Source: Siphonodentalium dalli
Lineage: Eukaryota; Mollusca; Scaphopoda; Gadilida; Siphonodentaliidae
Reading direction: 5' to 3'
Length of the DNA: 64,000 nt
NCBI GenBank assembly: GCA_032622095.1
Contig: CP136063.1
Coordinates: forward strand, 149,659,379 to 149,723,378
Below are positions 34,601-40,149 of this stretch, one piece after another. The position numbers were made by a program, and so were the translations under genes. Position 1 is the stretch's first letter, and each line of letters starts with the position of its first letter. Below the pieces are notes generated by a model. The model saw only the letters and a program-made list of their open reading frames with translations, was not told where the DNA came from and searched no databases.

Positions 34601-35623
34601 ACAAAAGACAACTGATTAGGCTAGTACATACAATGGTACGAAATCACTGATCCGACTTGCATGATGGTTTGGTATCTGGAGATAAAAATGCATGTTTTTG
34701 GGCACTTACAGACTCAAAATCCTGTTCAGTGTTCAGAATGGAGAGGTTTTGAAGAGGTAATGTTTAGTCAGAATGGACTTGCATAAATTAGGGACTAGAC
34801 AGTTTGTTCGGTGTGGAGAGGGATTCGGTTTTAGAGGGTCCGGTTTGGAGAGCTTGTCTATGCTTGTTGTGTGTAGCGCGATGTAGTCTTACCCAACCAA
34901 ACTGGGTAATGTTTGAAATGAAACATGAGTATTATTACTACTGTTTCATTTTATTTCGAGAGATTTTTCAGTCAACAATGTTGGGAAGATCGAATGATTC
35001 TACATTCTATAGATATTATAACAATAACATCATTTTGGATCCTAGTAGATCGATGGAGGATCATAATACCCGAGAAACTTCATGTTATTACTATTATTAC
35101 CACTCGTGTACCATGGCCTAAATATTGTCATGTCTATAATGCTGGTCATTTGTTCCTGAAAAATTAGTCAAATATTCCATTAAAACAATTTGGTCAATTG
35201 TTTACAAACGAAAAATTCAAGTATGATCTAGCATCCGACACCGGATGGGCATATCCTTTGGGGAGATAATTTCAGTTGTTATGATAAGTGGTGGGTGGCA
35301 GGTCGTTATAAGATTTCATCATACCAGCAAAACTCTGTTAATACTCAAGTGATAATAATTAATCATAACACTCATTTCAATATACAATAATTCACACACA
35401 ACTGTCTACTCAGGTATGTTCACAGTATTAACATAAAAAGAAGCATGCTTCAGTCCAATGAGTGCATACTTAATTATATTAACCCTACATATCCCAAACA
35501 AACATACAATGATTCTTGACTTTCTCTTTCAGACAAAGACCACATTCACATACAAATAGAAATGCAAGAAGAGAAGTGATGTGCAGATCGTGCGTGGATA
35601 AGAGATATGAGGAAATAGACTGA
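5087..35623 (+). CDS. C-terminal part of an unrecognised spliced protein gene (7 exons joined)
   Basis: Seven exons bounded by AG acceptors and GT donors (mostly GTAAG/GTAGG/GTAAT) join in one open frame: 86+141+155+235+68+202+91 = 978 nt, exactly 325 codons plus TGA. The reading frame survives six junctions of differing phase (2,2,1,2,1,2), which is hard to get by chance. The 5' end is missing: the first exon seen starts at an acceptor and has no supported initiator. The predicted tail is rich in Arg, Ser, Pro, Gln and His, has no obvious transmembrane segment, and repeats an RPx[S/T] motif at residues 84, 135, 176, 195, 283 and 298. A Trp-containing block at residues 161-185 (WLAGGRDLYWE then later PGW) looks most like a conserved patch. 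I do not recognise the family. RPxSA-like motifs occur in some ciliary and cytoskeletal proteins, but that is only a hint. Introns run 573 bp to about 23 kb. A further phase-2/phase-2 exon inside the last intron cannot be excluded. Confidence 0.72.
5864..6072. mobile_element. Short TIR element, family shared with 22424-22700
   Basis: The ends TTGCATACTGAAACAATTGT and the inverse of ACAATGGTATCAACATGCAA pair with mismatches, and most of the body (including TATTTTAGTCTAAATATGAT in inverse) is shared with the copy at 22.4 kb in opposite orientation. It sits in the intron between exons a and b. Confidence 0.6.
6350..6490 (+). CDS. Exon b of the spliced gene
   Basis: The acceptor is a clear pyrimidine tract ending TTTGTCTTTCAG; the donor is AAATA|GTAAGTCT. 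The exon encodes about 47 residues (SERSDQISTQLKDRS and onward), very rich in Ser, Thr, Gln and Arg and probably unstructured. It enters in phase 2 and leaves TA, completed to Tyr by the next exon. Confidence 0.68.
6582..6830 (+). mobile_element. TTAA-type MITE family, old copy
   Basis: The sequence runs parallel to the better preserved 20944-21187 copy: GGATTCTC start, AAAAGTATA, GGAATGGTCTA, TCATTTGTTGAACTTATTAT, ACTCGTCAATGAG. The ends are too decayed to see target duplications. It lies in the intron after exon b; an open frame across it is not a gene. Confidence 0.6.
7171..7197. repeat. Poly-C tract (27 C)
   Basis: An uninterrupted run of 27 C in the intron between exons b and c. Confidence 0.9.
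7200..8378. other. Intron sequence, no clear feature
   Basis: Near 8040-8110 an ATCGAATTGGC/GCGAATTGAATCGAATA stretch resembles the subterminal DNA of hAT-type elements such as the one at 12.7 kb, but no paired ends were found. Open frames on the - strand at 7046-7692 have no coding character. Confidence 0.35.
8379..8533 (+). CDS. Exon c of the spliced gene
   Basis: The acceptor is CTTGATTTCAG and the donor AGAA|GTAAGTGA. The exon encodes about 51 residues including GLSPRPFSAMDAYRHVVAHK, the first RPxS motif, then a His/Ser/Gln-rich stretch. It ends with one base (A) of a codon finished as Asn by the next exon. Confidence 0.7.
9162..9396 (+). CDS. Exon d of the spliced gene, with the best conserved-looking block
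   Basis: The acceptor is TTTAATTTTTAG and the donor TCTGA|GTAAGTTT. About 77 codons are open. After a Pro-rich start (RNPPPQRPSSP) comes a block with Trp and Gly (NNWLAGGRDLYWESVQRRP), a second GW, then ARPKSAYVPRSS. This is the longest exon and the part most likely to be informative in a homology search. Confidence 0.75.
9562..9710. mobile_element. Palindromic MITE P1, 5'-truncated copy
   Basis: The centre GAAAGCTCTCACTGAGAGCTTTC is flanked by inverse arms; the right arm runs through AAAGTTACCCATAATTCTGC and ends CTTACTGTAC. The outer left arm is missing. It lies in the intron between exons d and e. Other copies: 14524, 24788, 50432, 55046. Confidence 0.75.
9970..10037 (+). CDS. Exon e of the spliced gene (short)
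   Basis: A 68-nt exon between TGTCTATTCAG and the GTAGGATC donor. It reads EGLRTEAYAGTTQSRLAYEA in the frame set by its neighbours, suggesting a short helix. It is too short to stand alone; its support is the phase match on both sides and the good acceptor. Confidence 0.62.
10210..11220. repeat. Degenerate tandem satellite, 147-172 bp units
   Basis: About six decayed units share the order: GTTAGCGCGATAAC, AACTTCAACCGATTCCATTC, TTTGGTATATGGATC, TTTCACAACAATAT, GAGTTCGAAAACCAGATTTG, TTACCTGAGTTATGGCC, TGTCTATTTTT. It occupies much of the intron between exons e and f. A similar word order near 44.5-45.0 kb suggests a relationship. Confidence 0.8.
12335..12536 (+). CDS. Exon f of the spliced gene
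   Basis: The acceptor is ATACAATTGTAG and the donor TATAG|GTAATATT. The exon encodes GYGSLKDYLDDMSVECSDYE and onward: an acidic start, then a polar segment ending GQRPSTATNKPHIVY with another RPx[S/T] motif. It leaves AG, which pairs with A of the terminal exon to give Arg. Confidence 0.72.
12693..13931. mobile_element. hAT-type non-autonomous transposon with 8-bp target duplication
   Basis: The ends TAGGGATCTGCGAA and, inverted, TAGGGACCTGCGAA form 14-bp TIRs with one mismatch. They are bounded by perfect 8-bp direct repeats ATTTACAC (12685-12692 and 13932-13939), the size expected of hAT superfamily insertion. Both subterminal regions are full of ATCGAATCGAATC-type repeats, as in many hAT MITEs. 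No transposase frame is seen in 1239 bp. It sits at the start of the last intron. Confidence 0.85.
14364..14485. repeat. Inverted repeat (~122 bp)
   Basis: AGGTTTAGATCGAGAACTTC near 14376 is answered by GAAGTTCTCTATCTAAACCT near 14457. It directly precedes a full P1 MITE, so it may be an outer arm of a composite element. Confidence 0.55.
14509..14757. mobile_element. Palindromic MITE P1, full-length copy
   Basis: A near-perfect palindrome: both arms contain TACAGTAATGCCC / GGGCATTACTGTA at the ends (14524-14742), ACCACAGCAGAATTATGGGT, and a centre of CTCTCAGTGAGAG. The pairing extends outward through CTAAGGATGTGTATG on both sides. Single-stranded it would form a very long hairpin. Confidence 0.85.
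15559..15993. mobile_element. MITE P2 (hAT-like, TIR CAGGCCTCAA), copy 1
   Basis: The left end CAGGCCTCAATATATG is matched in inverse by CATATTTTGAGGCCTG at the right. Inside are two small palindromic units built on TGCAGAATGAGGTC...GGTGAATTTAGTGATGCTA. A second long copy lies at 54113-54648. No convincing target duplication is seen here. Confidence 0.75.
16085..16258. mobile_element. MITE M3 (TIR CTCTCAGGTGCC), copy 1
   Basis: The left end CTCTCAGGTGCCTAATAA (also duplicated just upstream at 16055) is matched in inverse by ATTATTAGGCATCGGAAAG. The body matches the copy at 18924-19106 (GATTTAGGCTGAAC, TTTCTCCAAAATTA, ATCGTAC). Confidence 0.65.
16830..17095 (+). mobile_element. tRNA-derived SINE, 5'-truncated copy
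   Basis: It aligns along its length with the better copy on the - strand at 37255-37628: GTGCTA, GGATCGCACCCTGGTC (decayed B box), GGGTATTCTGACA, CAGGTATGTTGT, GGCTGACCCATGTACAC and GTTAAAGAAC, in the same order. The A-box part is missing. It sits inside the DIRS element, so it is younger than that insertion or was carried by it. Confidence 0.7.
17100..18920. other. Decayed DIRS interior, no recognisable gene
   Basis: An open frame at 17248-17721 (+) has no motif that I recognise and no support beyond length. A poly-G run lies at about 18747-18762. The stretch 18340-18560 is richer in GC and may be old coding DNA of the retroelement, but no frame stays open. Confidence 0.4.
18924..19106. mobile_element. 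MITE M3, copy 2, inside the DIRS element
   Basis: The ends CTGCTCTCAGGTGCC and, inverted, CTGCTCTCTGGTGCC are 15-bp TIRs with one mismatch. The body is shared with the copy at 16.1 kb. Confidence 0.7.
19192..19672. repeat. Direct tandem duplication, two units of ~240 bp
   Basis: Both units carry TGGCTCCGACCATTGGATTG, GGGCGCAGCTTTGGTAGGG, an AT-rich TATATATCATTTTATATAT core and AGGTACCTCAGAGACATG. Divergence of about 10-15 percent indicates an old duplication. It lies within the DIRS interior. Confidence 0.8.
19680..20400. pseudogene. GC-rich coding-like remains inside the DIRS element
   Basis: This is the only GC-rich, codon-like stretch in the element. On the - strand 19888-20166 stays open (SNGEPISPNGLDNYKRVKPS and onward), a polar, charged peptide of gag-like character. 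On the + strand near 20285-20400 a frame reads AERELLSSHLKSAGF followed by a stop and then, in another frame, DLNGTTWDVASKNK. This loosely resembles the region after the catalytic core in DIRS reverse transcriptases. Both are broken. Assignment rests mainly on position between the inverted repeats. Confidence 0.35.
20944..21187. mobile_element. MITE with TTAA target duplication, TIR CCCTTTCTTTAC
   Basis: The element is bounded by TTAA at 20940-20943 and 21188-21191, with ends CCCTTTCTTTAC and, inverted, CACTTTCTATAC. TTAA target choice is known for piggyBac and Kolobok elements. It begins about ten bases beyond the DIRS terminus. Relatives: 4905, 6582, 35656. Confidence 0.75.
21547..21674. 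repeat. Inverted repeat (~125 bp), possible MITE remnant
   Basis: CACAGTTTTGGGACGG and AAAGTGATTATCACACTCGA on the left are matched in inverse by TGTGATAATCACTTT and CCGTCCCAAAACTCTGTG on the right, around a ~30-nt loop. Confidence 0.65.
22004..22412. mobile_element. TIR element, family shared with 63604-64000
   Basis: The left end AAAGGTACTCAATCCGAT is partly matched in inverse by ATCAGATTGAGTAACTTTA at the right. The body shares TTACTATTTCTTTGGCTT, TTCGAGTCGAGGAAC, TCAAAGCTCAGAG and GGATAACTCTAAAA with the right end of the window. Confidence 0.65.
22424..22700. mobile_element. Short TIR element, same family as 5864-6072 (opposite orientation)
   Basis: The word order CCATTGTTATGTAAACAAAA, CTGTTACAGTGATTTGTT, TATTTTAGTCTAAATATGAT is the reverse complement of the 5.9-kb copy, and the far end (TGTTTACATAACATTGGTTT) pairs with the start. 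Confidence 0.6.
22701..24787. other. Intron DNA, no feature seen
   Basis: AT-rich sequence with scattered short open frames on both strands and none with coding character; no internal repeat recognised. Confidence 0.5.
24788..24947. mobile_element. Palindromic MITE P1, short form lacking the centre
   Basis: Both outer arms are present (TACAGTAATACCCTAAGTAA and its inverse) but they meet at GGAAATATGGCATATTTCC, so the CTCTCA centre seen in other copies is deleted. The result is a 160-bp, almost perfect palindrome. Confidence 0.85.
25386..25490. mobile_element. MITE P2 fragment (right half)
   Basis: GATGCTAGCCCGCTGTG, GATAGCATCACTAAATTCAC and CCTCATTCTGCAAAAGACAG match the P2 right half; the end TTGCAGGCTTGG is decayed. 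Confidence 0.65.
26187..26700. mobile_element. Repeat with hairpin terminus (TTTTTAGCTCACCTGAG), copy 1
   Basis: The element begins at a hairpin (CACCTGAGACGAAGTCTCCGGTG) and runs through units with GGTTCATATTTGGTGTGGA and TTCCCTAGGTGA. The same start recurs at 27712. Similar hairpin-ended repeats are common in bivalve genomes (from memory). Class not certain; a Helitron relation is possible, but the CTRR|T rule is not clearly met. Confidence 0.6.
27712..28080. mobile_element. Repeat with hairpin terminus, copy 2
   Basis: It opens with the same TTTTTAGCTCACCTGAGACG hairpin as 26187 and the same internal units. It abuts the Penelope-like fragment that follows. Confidence 0.6.
28117..28413 (+). 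pseudogene. GIY-YIG endonuclease domain, C-terminal fragment of a Penelope-like retroelement
   Basis: A 98-codon frame ending in TGA begins with a Cys-containing strand (CNSEDIIYCIVCHGC) and the GIY-YIG-type core SYIGETGNKLRERTRIHRQQ, followed by SEHLDECGK, IFPFQKL and an Arg/Lys-rich EDFYIDHF tail. The C-x2-C before YIGET and the R-x-x-x-H that follows are typical of the endonuclease at the C-terminus of Penelope-like elements. The reverse transcriptase upstream is missing, so this is a truncated copy, though the domain itself has no stop. A host gene with this domain is unlikely given its position inside nested repeats in an intron. Confidence 0.75.
28604..28648. repeat. TA dinucleotide microsatellite
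   Basis: About 20 uninterrupted TA units after GAAAGA, shortly after the Penelope-like fragment. Confidence 0.9.
28650..29395. other. Insertion tail, no feature seen
   Basis: No repeat shared with the window and no coding frame. Its limits fit the insertion that splits R3. Confidence 0.4.
30298..30455. repeat. Tandem repeat, ~50-bp units, three copies
   Basis: Units read TTTACATACTGTATATATGG, AGTTGAGTGTATTGCTTAT, CATACTG. They pass directly into the 59-bp minisatellite. Confidence 0.85.
30456..31094. repeat. 59-bp minisatellite, about 11 units
   Basis: The unit is AACCTTTATGGTGGGGAGAG, GACCACACACAGAGTAAATA, TCACACCAATGTATGTAGT. The units are highly similar and differ mainly at a few fixed positions (GGGG/GGTA, AGAG/AGGG, ACACCA/ACAACA). 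Two frames stay open across several units only because of the repeat. Confidence 0.95.
31095..31170 (+). repeat. Conserved tail with CAAT microsatellite
   Basis: ACTGGCAATGTCGTGATATG, GGTGGCTAAAGCGACAATAA, ACATCAATCAATCAATCAAT. This tail style (AATAAACATCAATCAATC) is familiar from molluscan repeats, where a minisatellite followed by a tetranucleotide run is typical of pearl-like elements (from memory). It suggests the minisatellite is the body of a mobile element ending here. Confidence 0.6.
31366..31500. repeat. 16-bp minisatellite, left arm (about 8 units)
   Basis: The unit CTCATACGGACCCTGG repeats eight times with single-base changes (CTTATACGG, CTCTTACGG) and two 17-bp variants. The same array occurs inverted at 32275-32390. 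Confidence 0.9.
31772..32075. repeat. Direct duplication, two units of ~155 bp
   Basis: Both units carry GTTGTGTTTTTACTAACATG, AACAAATCAAACTCAGTGGA, CACCATTCACTGACCAT and GCGTGTCTGTTTATA. They lie between the two minisatellite arms. Confidence 0.8.
32275..32390. repeat. 16-bp minisatellite, right arm (about 7 units, inverted)
   Basis: On the - strand the unit reads CTTATACGGACCCTGG and variants. Together with the left arm it makes a long potential hairpin of about 0.6-kb loop. Confidence 0.9.
33961..34564 (+). mobile_element. Helitron-like non-autonomous element, copy 2
   Basis: It starts A|TCATGCCCCTGTTG and ends with hairpin GTCCTTTGGGAC (34539-34550), a 10-nt spacer and CTAG (34561-34564) before T: insertion between A and T with 5'-TC and CTRR-3', as known for Helitrons. 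Internal units match 460-1194. A poly-G run sits just before the hairpin. Confidence 0.75.
34566..35532. other. End of the last intron, no repeat recognised
   Basis: Two overlapping open frames at 34804-35167 are AT-rich with Tyr/Ile runs and no coding character. The final 30 bases form the branch/pyrimidine region before exon g. Confidence 0.5.
35533..35623 (+). CDS. Terminal exon g with stop codon
   Basis: After a strong CTTTCTCTTTCAG acceptor the frame left open by the previous exon continues RQRPHSHTNRNARREVMC and ends at TGA (35621-35623), giving a basic C-terminus that ends in EEID. The link rests on the phase match, the acceptor, and continuation of the RPxS and Arg-rich style across a 23-kb intron. 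No canonical AATAAA is visible in the next 200 bp; a TTAA-type MITE begins about 35 bp after the stop. Confidence 0.6.
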
Positions 35624-35655
35624 TGATATATTATTATTGTTTATTCCCACAATAT

Positions 35656-35836
35656 ATCAGCTAACCCTTTCTTTACTAAATACTCATTGATGAGTAGTTC
35701 ATTTAGGAAATATTAAGATGATAAGAACTTATTATCTGAAAATATCACACCAGTGAATAGGAACCCTTCTGCACTTGTCTTATATATATCTTCATCTGGC
35801 TGTCGTCTGCTTATGTTTCTTGAACATCCCTCCAGA
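35656..35836 (-). mobile_element. TTAA-type MITE family, inverted copy after the stop codon
   Basis: TAACCCTTTCTTTACTAAAT start, then the reverse complement of the 6.6-kb and 20.9-kb copies (TGATGAGTAGTTC, AACTTATTATCTGAA, TTCTGCACTTGT, GAACATCCCTCC). It lies where the gene's 3' UTR would be. Confidence 0.6.
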
Positions 35837-36547
35837 TGAAAAATACCGTACCGGTACTCGTAATTATATTCGCGCAATACTATTTTTCACTCAATTTTAA
35901 ATTCGCGCATTTTAAATTCACACACATATCTGCGCGAATTTAAAACTGACAAAAATATTTTCGTAAAAGTCTTGGATCTGATGACAGTTTCAGTTCTTAG
36001 TCATTTCTGAAGACACATGTGTATATCAAACACATTTGCGGCGGATTTACATCTCTGCATCATCATTTTGTTGCGATGGTGGATGTTTATACATGTATGC
36101 TCTATATAATTATACTGATATTGAAATAGTTATGGACTGGACATCAATGAAATGAACTCAAAAACAGAAAAACACAACCGCAAAGGCAACAGTTTCTGGC
36201 TTCAGAAAATTCAACACAAAAGACTTGGCTGCGGGTTGTGATGACACAACTAACTCAGACTGTATGGTCAAGGTACCCAGGGCAGTGGATTGGGGGCGTG
36301 CATGCCCATGCAATCTAGAATATGTGTATTTCTTACAAGCATTTCAACATCGTCATCTTTACGGCATACCATGATTTGTTTGTACATCGCTTGCGTTGAG
36401 TAATGGTTTTTAATTTCTGATATTGGTTGACCAAATTTAAATATAGTCCTACATGTATACACGTAATTATCCATTCAGTGTTCAACCTTTTGTAATGTGT
36501 GTACTTCATTAACATAATCTCTAATTAGTTTAAACTCAGAAGTCGTA

Positions 36548-36775
36548 CTATATTCCCGTCCAAGATACGTTACACACTGAACTACATGTTATATTCATTT
36601 TTATTCACAAAGAGAGGATCTATGAGATCCGTTTAAAATTTATTATTTTGGTACAAAATAGCTTATGTACCTTTTTGAATCATTATTATGACGTAGCAAA
36701 TCACAGGTCACGTGTCCACTAGCTGTATATAAGGCAGTGGACATCCACAGGTAAGTTCTCTTTTCATCTTTGTGC
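36548..36775 (+). mobile_element. Left terminal repeat of a second DIRS-like family, copy 1
   Basis: From TATTCCCGTCCAAGATACGT through TACACACTGAACTACATGTT to CCACTAGCTGTATATAAGGC and GGACATCCACAGGTAAGT, this is the reverse complement of the right repeat at 49996-50215. A TATATAAG box lies inside, as expected of a retroelement promoter. Confidence 0.65.
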
Positions 36776-36962
36776 GACAAGATTGAGGGAAGTAAACACT
36801 ATGAGGAAATGAACCACATTACTGTCGGGTTCATTTTTTAGTTTAACCTAATCCGTTCCATATTTTTAACTTGTTGTGACTTCGTTTCAATTTGAGAAAC
36901 GACACAATACTTGTTAAATTAATATCAGAGTGACAATTTCATACTTGAATTTATTTGTCTTA

Positions 36963-38517
36963 GGCCTTACCAATTTAATTAGTTGGTTTACGAACATGGG
37001 ACCCAAAAAAATGTAGATGGAGGAGGGAAAAAAAAAAAAAAAAAAAATCCCTTCGGGCTTGTTCTATCCGGTATGAATTTTCACACGACATCACCACTGG
37101 AATTTTGTAACTTAAAATGGACATGTTATTTACCCTGAACACTTCATTCAACTTAAACTTTCAAATATATTAATATTTAATATATTAAATAATAATATAA
37201 AACAACTGACTGGATACCTTCCAATCTATCTACATGTATCTAGAATTACCTGTCAACTCCCCTTTCGGGTATTACAGACAGGGTCCAGGTCTCGACTGTG
37301 GTCGGTGCTTTGGTGGGCTACTCTAACCTACAGCCGGGTTCTTTAACGTGCACATAGTCACCCATGTACACGGGTCAGCCATTTATGTCGGCTCCCGATC
37401 CGACAGCATACTGCACTCACAACAACATACCTGGACATGATGTCACCGTGAAGGGAAGTCAGTCTTGTATTCTGATATATATTATGTGATCACGAATGAG
37501 ACTTTTCAGTCGTACAACGTGGTAATCTGACCAGGTTTGGATTTTTGTCAGAATACCCGACCGGGAATCGATCGCCGGACCTTTAGCACGAGAGACCAGT
37601 ACGCTATCCACTCGGCCACTGACTTCCTTTATTGACCAATGTCAAGCAACATAAAAATATTAGTTTTAAAACAAAAATATTTATAAAGATGGTCTATCTG
37701 CAAGTGGAAAATATGGGTATTTATAAAATAAACCACTATGTGACTATAGCTTGTTAATCAACAGGAACAATAAAAAATAAGATGACACCTGTACACGTAA
37801 AATTACTTCTTTTCTTTGTTTTTCAATAGTTAGTTTTCTGTGTTTATTTTATAAATATATAGACCTAAATAAAATGGTAATGAATGTCCTGTTGGTTGTT
37901 GTAATAGAAGCAGAAACGTCGTTTAAAATAAGTGAAAAAACGAACCCAATTTACAAAGGTTACAACCGGACATGAATGGGTGAAAACGAAAGTACAAAAT
38001 GACCGTCTTGCAATTTTACCCGAAACGAAACGTACACGTTCCGTTCACAATGCGTACCTCTAATCCGTTACTAAGAACAGTTACTGTTCATCAATGAGGG
38101 CCAACAATAGGCCTACAGCTGCACACTTCTCAGACCAGCAGCATTTAGAAAGACACTTCGTTTAAAATACGTAAAAATACGTAGAATTCCACTTGATACG
38201 GCCGGATATGCACGAAACCGAAAGTATAAAATGGACTCGTTTATACAGTTTTTCCCGCAATCGAAATGGACACATCCGTTCGCATGGTTTGTGACTTAGT
38301 AGTTATTTAAGTGGCATTATTATTAAATCTATTGTTTATACTTTTACGACAGCTACCGAGGGTGTGAACATTAATTAGTCCGGAATCGGAACCGGAATGA
38401 AACTTAGACATAAAAGTACAAACGTGTTTCCATTGAAAATAATTTTTTATTTTTTTCGCATTTCGGGAAAAAAGTTGTCGGCGGGTTCGTAAACCAACTA
38501 ATAAAATTGGTCACGCC
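36963..38517. mobile_element. Harbinger-like non-autonomous transposon with TTA target duplication
   Basis: The ends GGCCTTACCAATTTAATTAG and, inverted, GGCGTGACCAATTTTATTAG continue pairing through TTGGTTTACGAAC (about 33 bp). TTA flanks both sides (36960-36962, 38518-38520), and the duplicate at 42394-42396 keeps the empty site with a single TTC. A 3-bp TWA duplication is typical of PIF/Harbinger. It carries a SINE and an internal ~150-bp duplication (37915-38060, 38155-38290), and no transposase. Confidence 0.85.
37255..37628 (-). mobile_element. tRNA-derived SINE inside the Harbinger-like element
   Basis: On the - strand it opens GTCAGTGGCCGAGTGGATAG (A box TGGCCGAGTGG) and has a B box GATCGATTCCC about 40 nt on, the arrangement of a class II-type tRNA (Ser/Leu style). 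The body then follows with GTCCAGGTATGTTGTTGTGA, GGCTGACCCGTGTACA and CACGTTAAAGAACCC. It is the most complete of two copies; the other is at 16830. Confidence 0.75.
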
Positions 38518-39089
38518 TTACGTAAATAAAATTAAAAAATATCTTTGTTCTGTTGAGAATTGTGGGAAATTTCCCAACTTCCGGTAACGACGCACGTGGT
38601 TTACAATTCCGAATTGAATTCGTCTTTTCCGGTTCGCGTGTAGAACTCTCTTCTGGAACAATGTTTATACAGTCCACTTTCTATGTTATCTCTGTTCATT
38701 TGGTTTTAGAATGTAAGTATTATTTCAAACCTTCGATCAGTGAGACAACATTGGATTTGTAGCTTTGTTTACGTTGAAATTGTAACGTGACAACATTGGT
38801 TTTGTTTATGTTGAAATTGTCACTCACAAATATGTTTCATGTTGACAAATGTAGCGAATGCGTAGGGAGCAAATTAACTGGCATAGCATCGCAATTTGCT
38901 ACCCACATATGTATGGATTATAGCTATGTAATTTGCCATGACTTTGCTATGAGTTTATATATATCCTTTTATTGCCTCCACTATCGGAGAGTTACATTTA
39001 AATAACATAGTTACAAACAATTCTAATACAAAAATGACAGTGGAATGTATGCACATTTAAGGAATATGACAACACAAAATAAAGCGAGA

Positions 39090-39560
39090 TTACGCACACA
39101 GTTACACGCACACACACTGAGTCTCAGGCACATGCAACCACCCAGCCGCGCACAGGCGTACACGTAAACACGTCCAGACACGCCTAGGCTTAGACGATTT
39201 TACAGTCAAACATACACGCGAAAGAGACATACAGACAGACAGGCAGACAGTCACATAAGTATCTAGACAGACATACATGCTGACAGATAAACATGCAGAC
39301 AGGAAGAAACACGACTGACAGACATGCAGATGCAAGCTGACCGACACGTTCTACACATGCAAGTAAGTTTCATCAAAGATATGGGAATCTAAGATTTGAC
39401 AATAGAGTCAGACACACGCGCACCCCCTCACCTAGCATTCAGTCGCACACGAACTCACCTACCCTCACACGCACCCTCACACAACCAAATGCACACGCAC
39501 CCTCATTTAAAGATCCACACACATGCACACGACCTCACACAGCATCACACACAGAATAGA
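39090..39560. repeat. Low-complexity CA / ACAGACAG-rich DNA
   Basis: Imperfect runs of CACACA, AGACAGACATAC and CACACGCACCCTCACA on both sides of 39360-39410. Open frames here (His/Thr-rich) reflect the simple repeats. Confidence 0.8.
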
Positions 39561-39599
39561 CATCAGTGTATATATATGCAACATTATGTCAAATGAACT

Positions 39600-40145
39600 C
39601 ATCAAGGAGACATCAAACACAAAGCCGATCAACTCACATGGAAACCGTTAGACATTGAGCCACTATTATAGACATCAACCCCACTGTCTTTCACGAATAA
39701 TGTTTCCTTCAATTAGAATATGTAGTAGCCAAAAATCCGGATTATTGGGGTTAGTTTTCCATCTGTAACTCAATGACTAAGAGTTTCATATCGGACCGTA
39801 GATACCGTCAAAGGAACAAAAGTGTCAATTGAATAAGAAACTGTACAGTAGCGTTTATTGGACAACAAATTGAGTAAATGTGAAAAGAATTTGCCCACGG
39901 AGTCCAAAGGTGGTAATTACCGCGTGTTATGTACGGAAACATCGAAAGCCGGAATTAGGTTGAGGCCGAATATTGAAAAATCGACGACCATGGGAAAACC
40001 AAAAGTGCCTGATCACCTTTGACTGTATGGACAGGCGATGCGATATATTGCATACAAATAATATAAAAATGCATAATAATGGTGTGAATAAGTCAAGTGA
40101 TGCACGATTTGCATAAAAATATCATTAAATCGTTCATTCAGACAA
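39600..40145. other. No clear feature (probable LINE 3' flank)
   Basis: No shared repeat or coding frame seen; on the - strand it would be downstream of the LINE stop codon, and part may be its 3' UTR. Confidence 0.4.
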
Positions 40146-40149
40146 CGGC

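Larger units (their letters stand above)
35915..38957. repeat. Segmental duplicate, copy 1 (with Harbinger-like insertion)
   Basis: Apart from the 1558-bp insertion at 36963-38520, this stretch matches 41349-42833 almost base for base; I saw three substitutions in about 1.48 kb. It contains a left terminal repeat of the second DIRS family from about 36548. Predicted short frames here are duplicated at +5434 or +3876. Confidence 0.9.

Noticed and set aside
37558-37626. A tRNA gene (Ser/Leu-like) on the - strand
   Set aside because: A and B boxes are present, but the stem pairing is poor and the sequence continues into a SINE body shared with 16830-17095; treated as a SINE head.
39396-39596. 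His/Thr-rich open frame
   Set aside because: Derived from CACACA/ACCCTCACA simple repeats.
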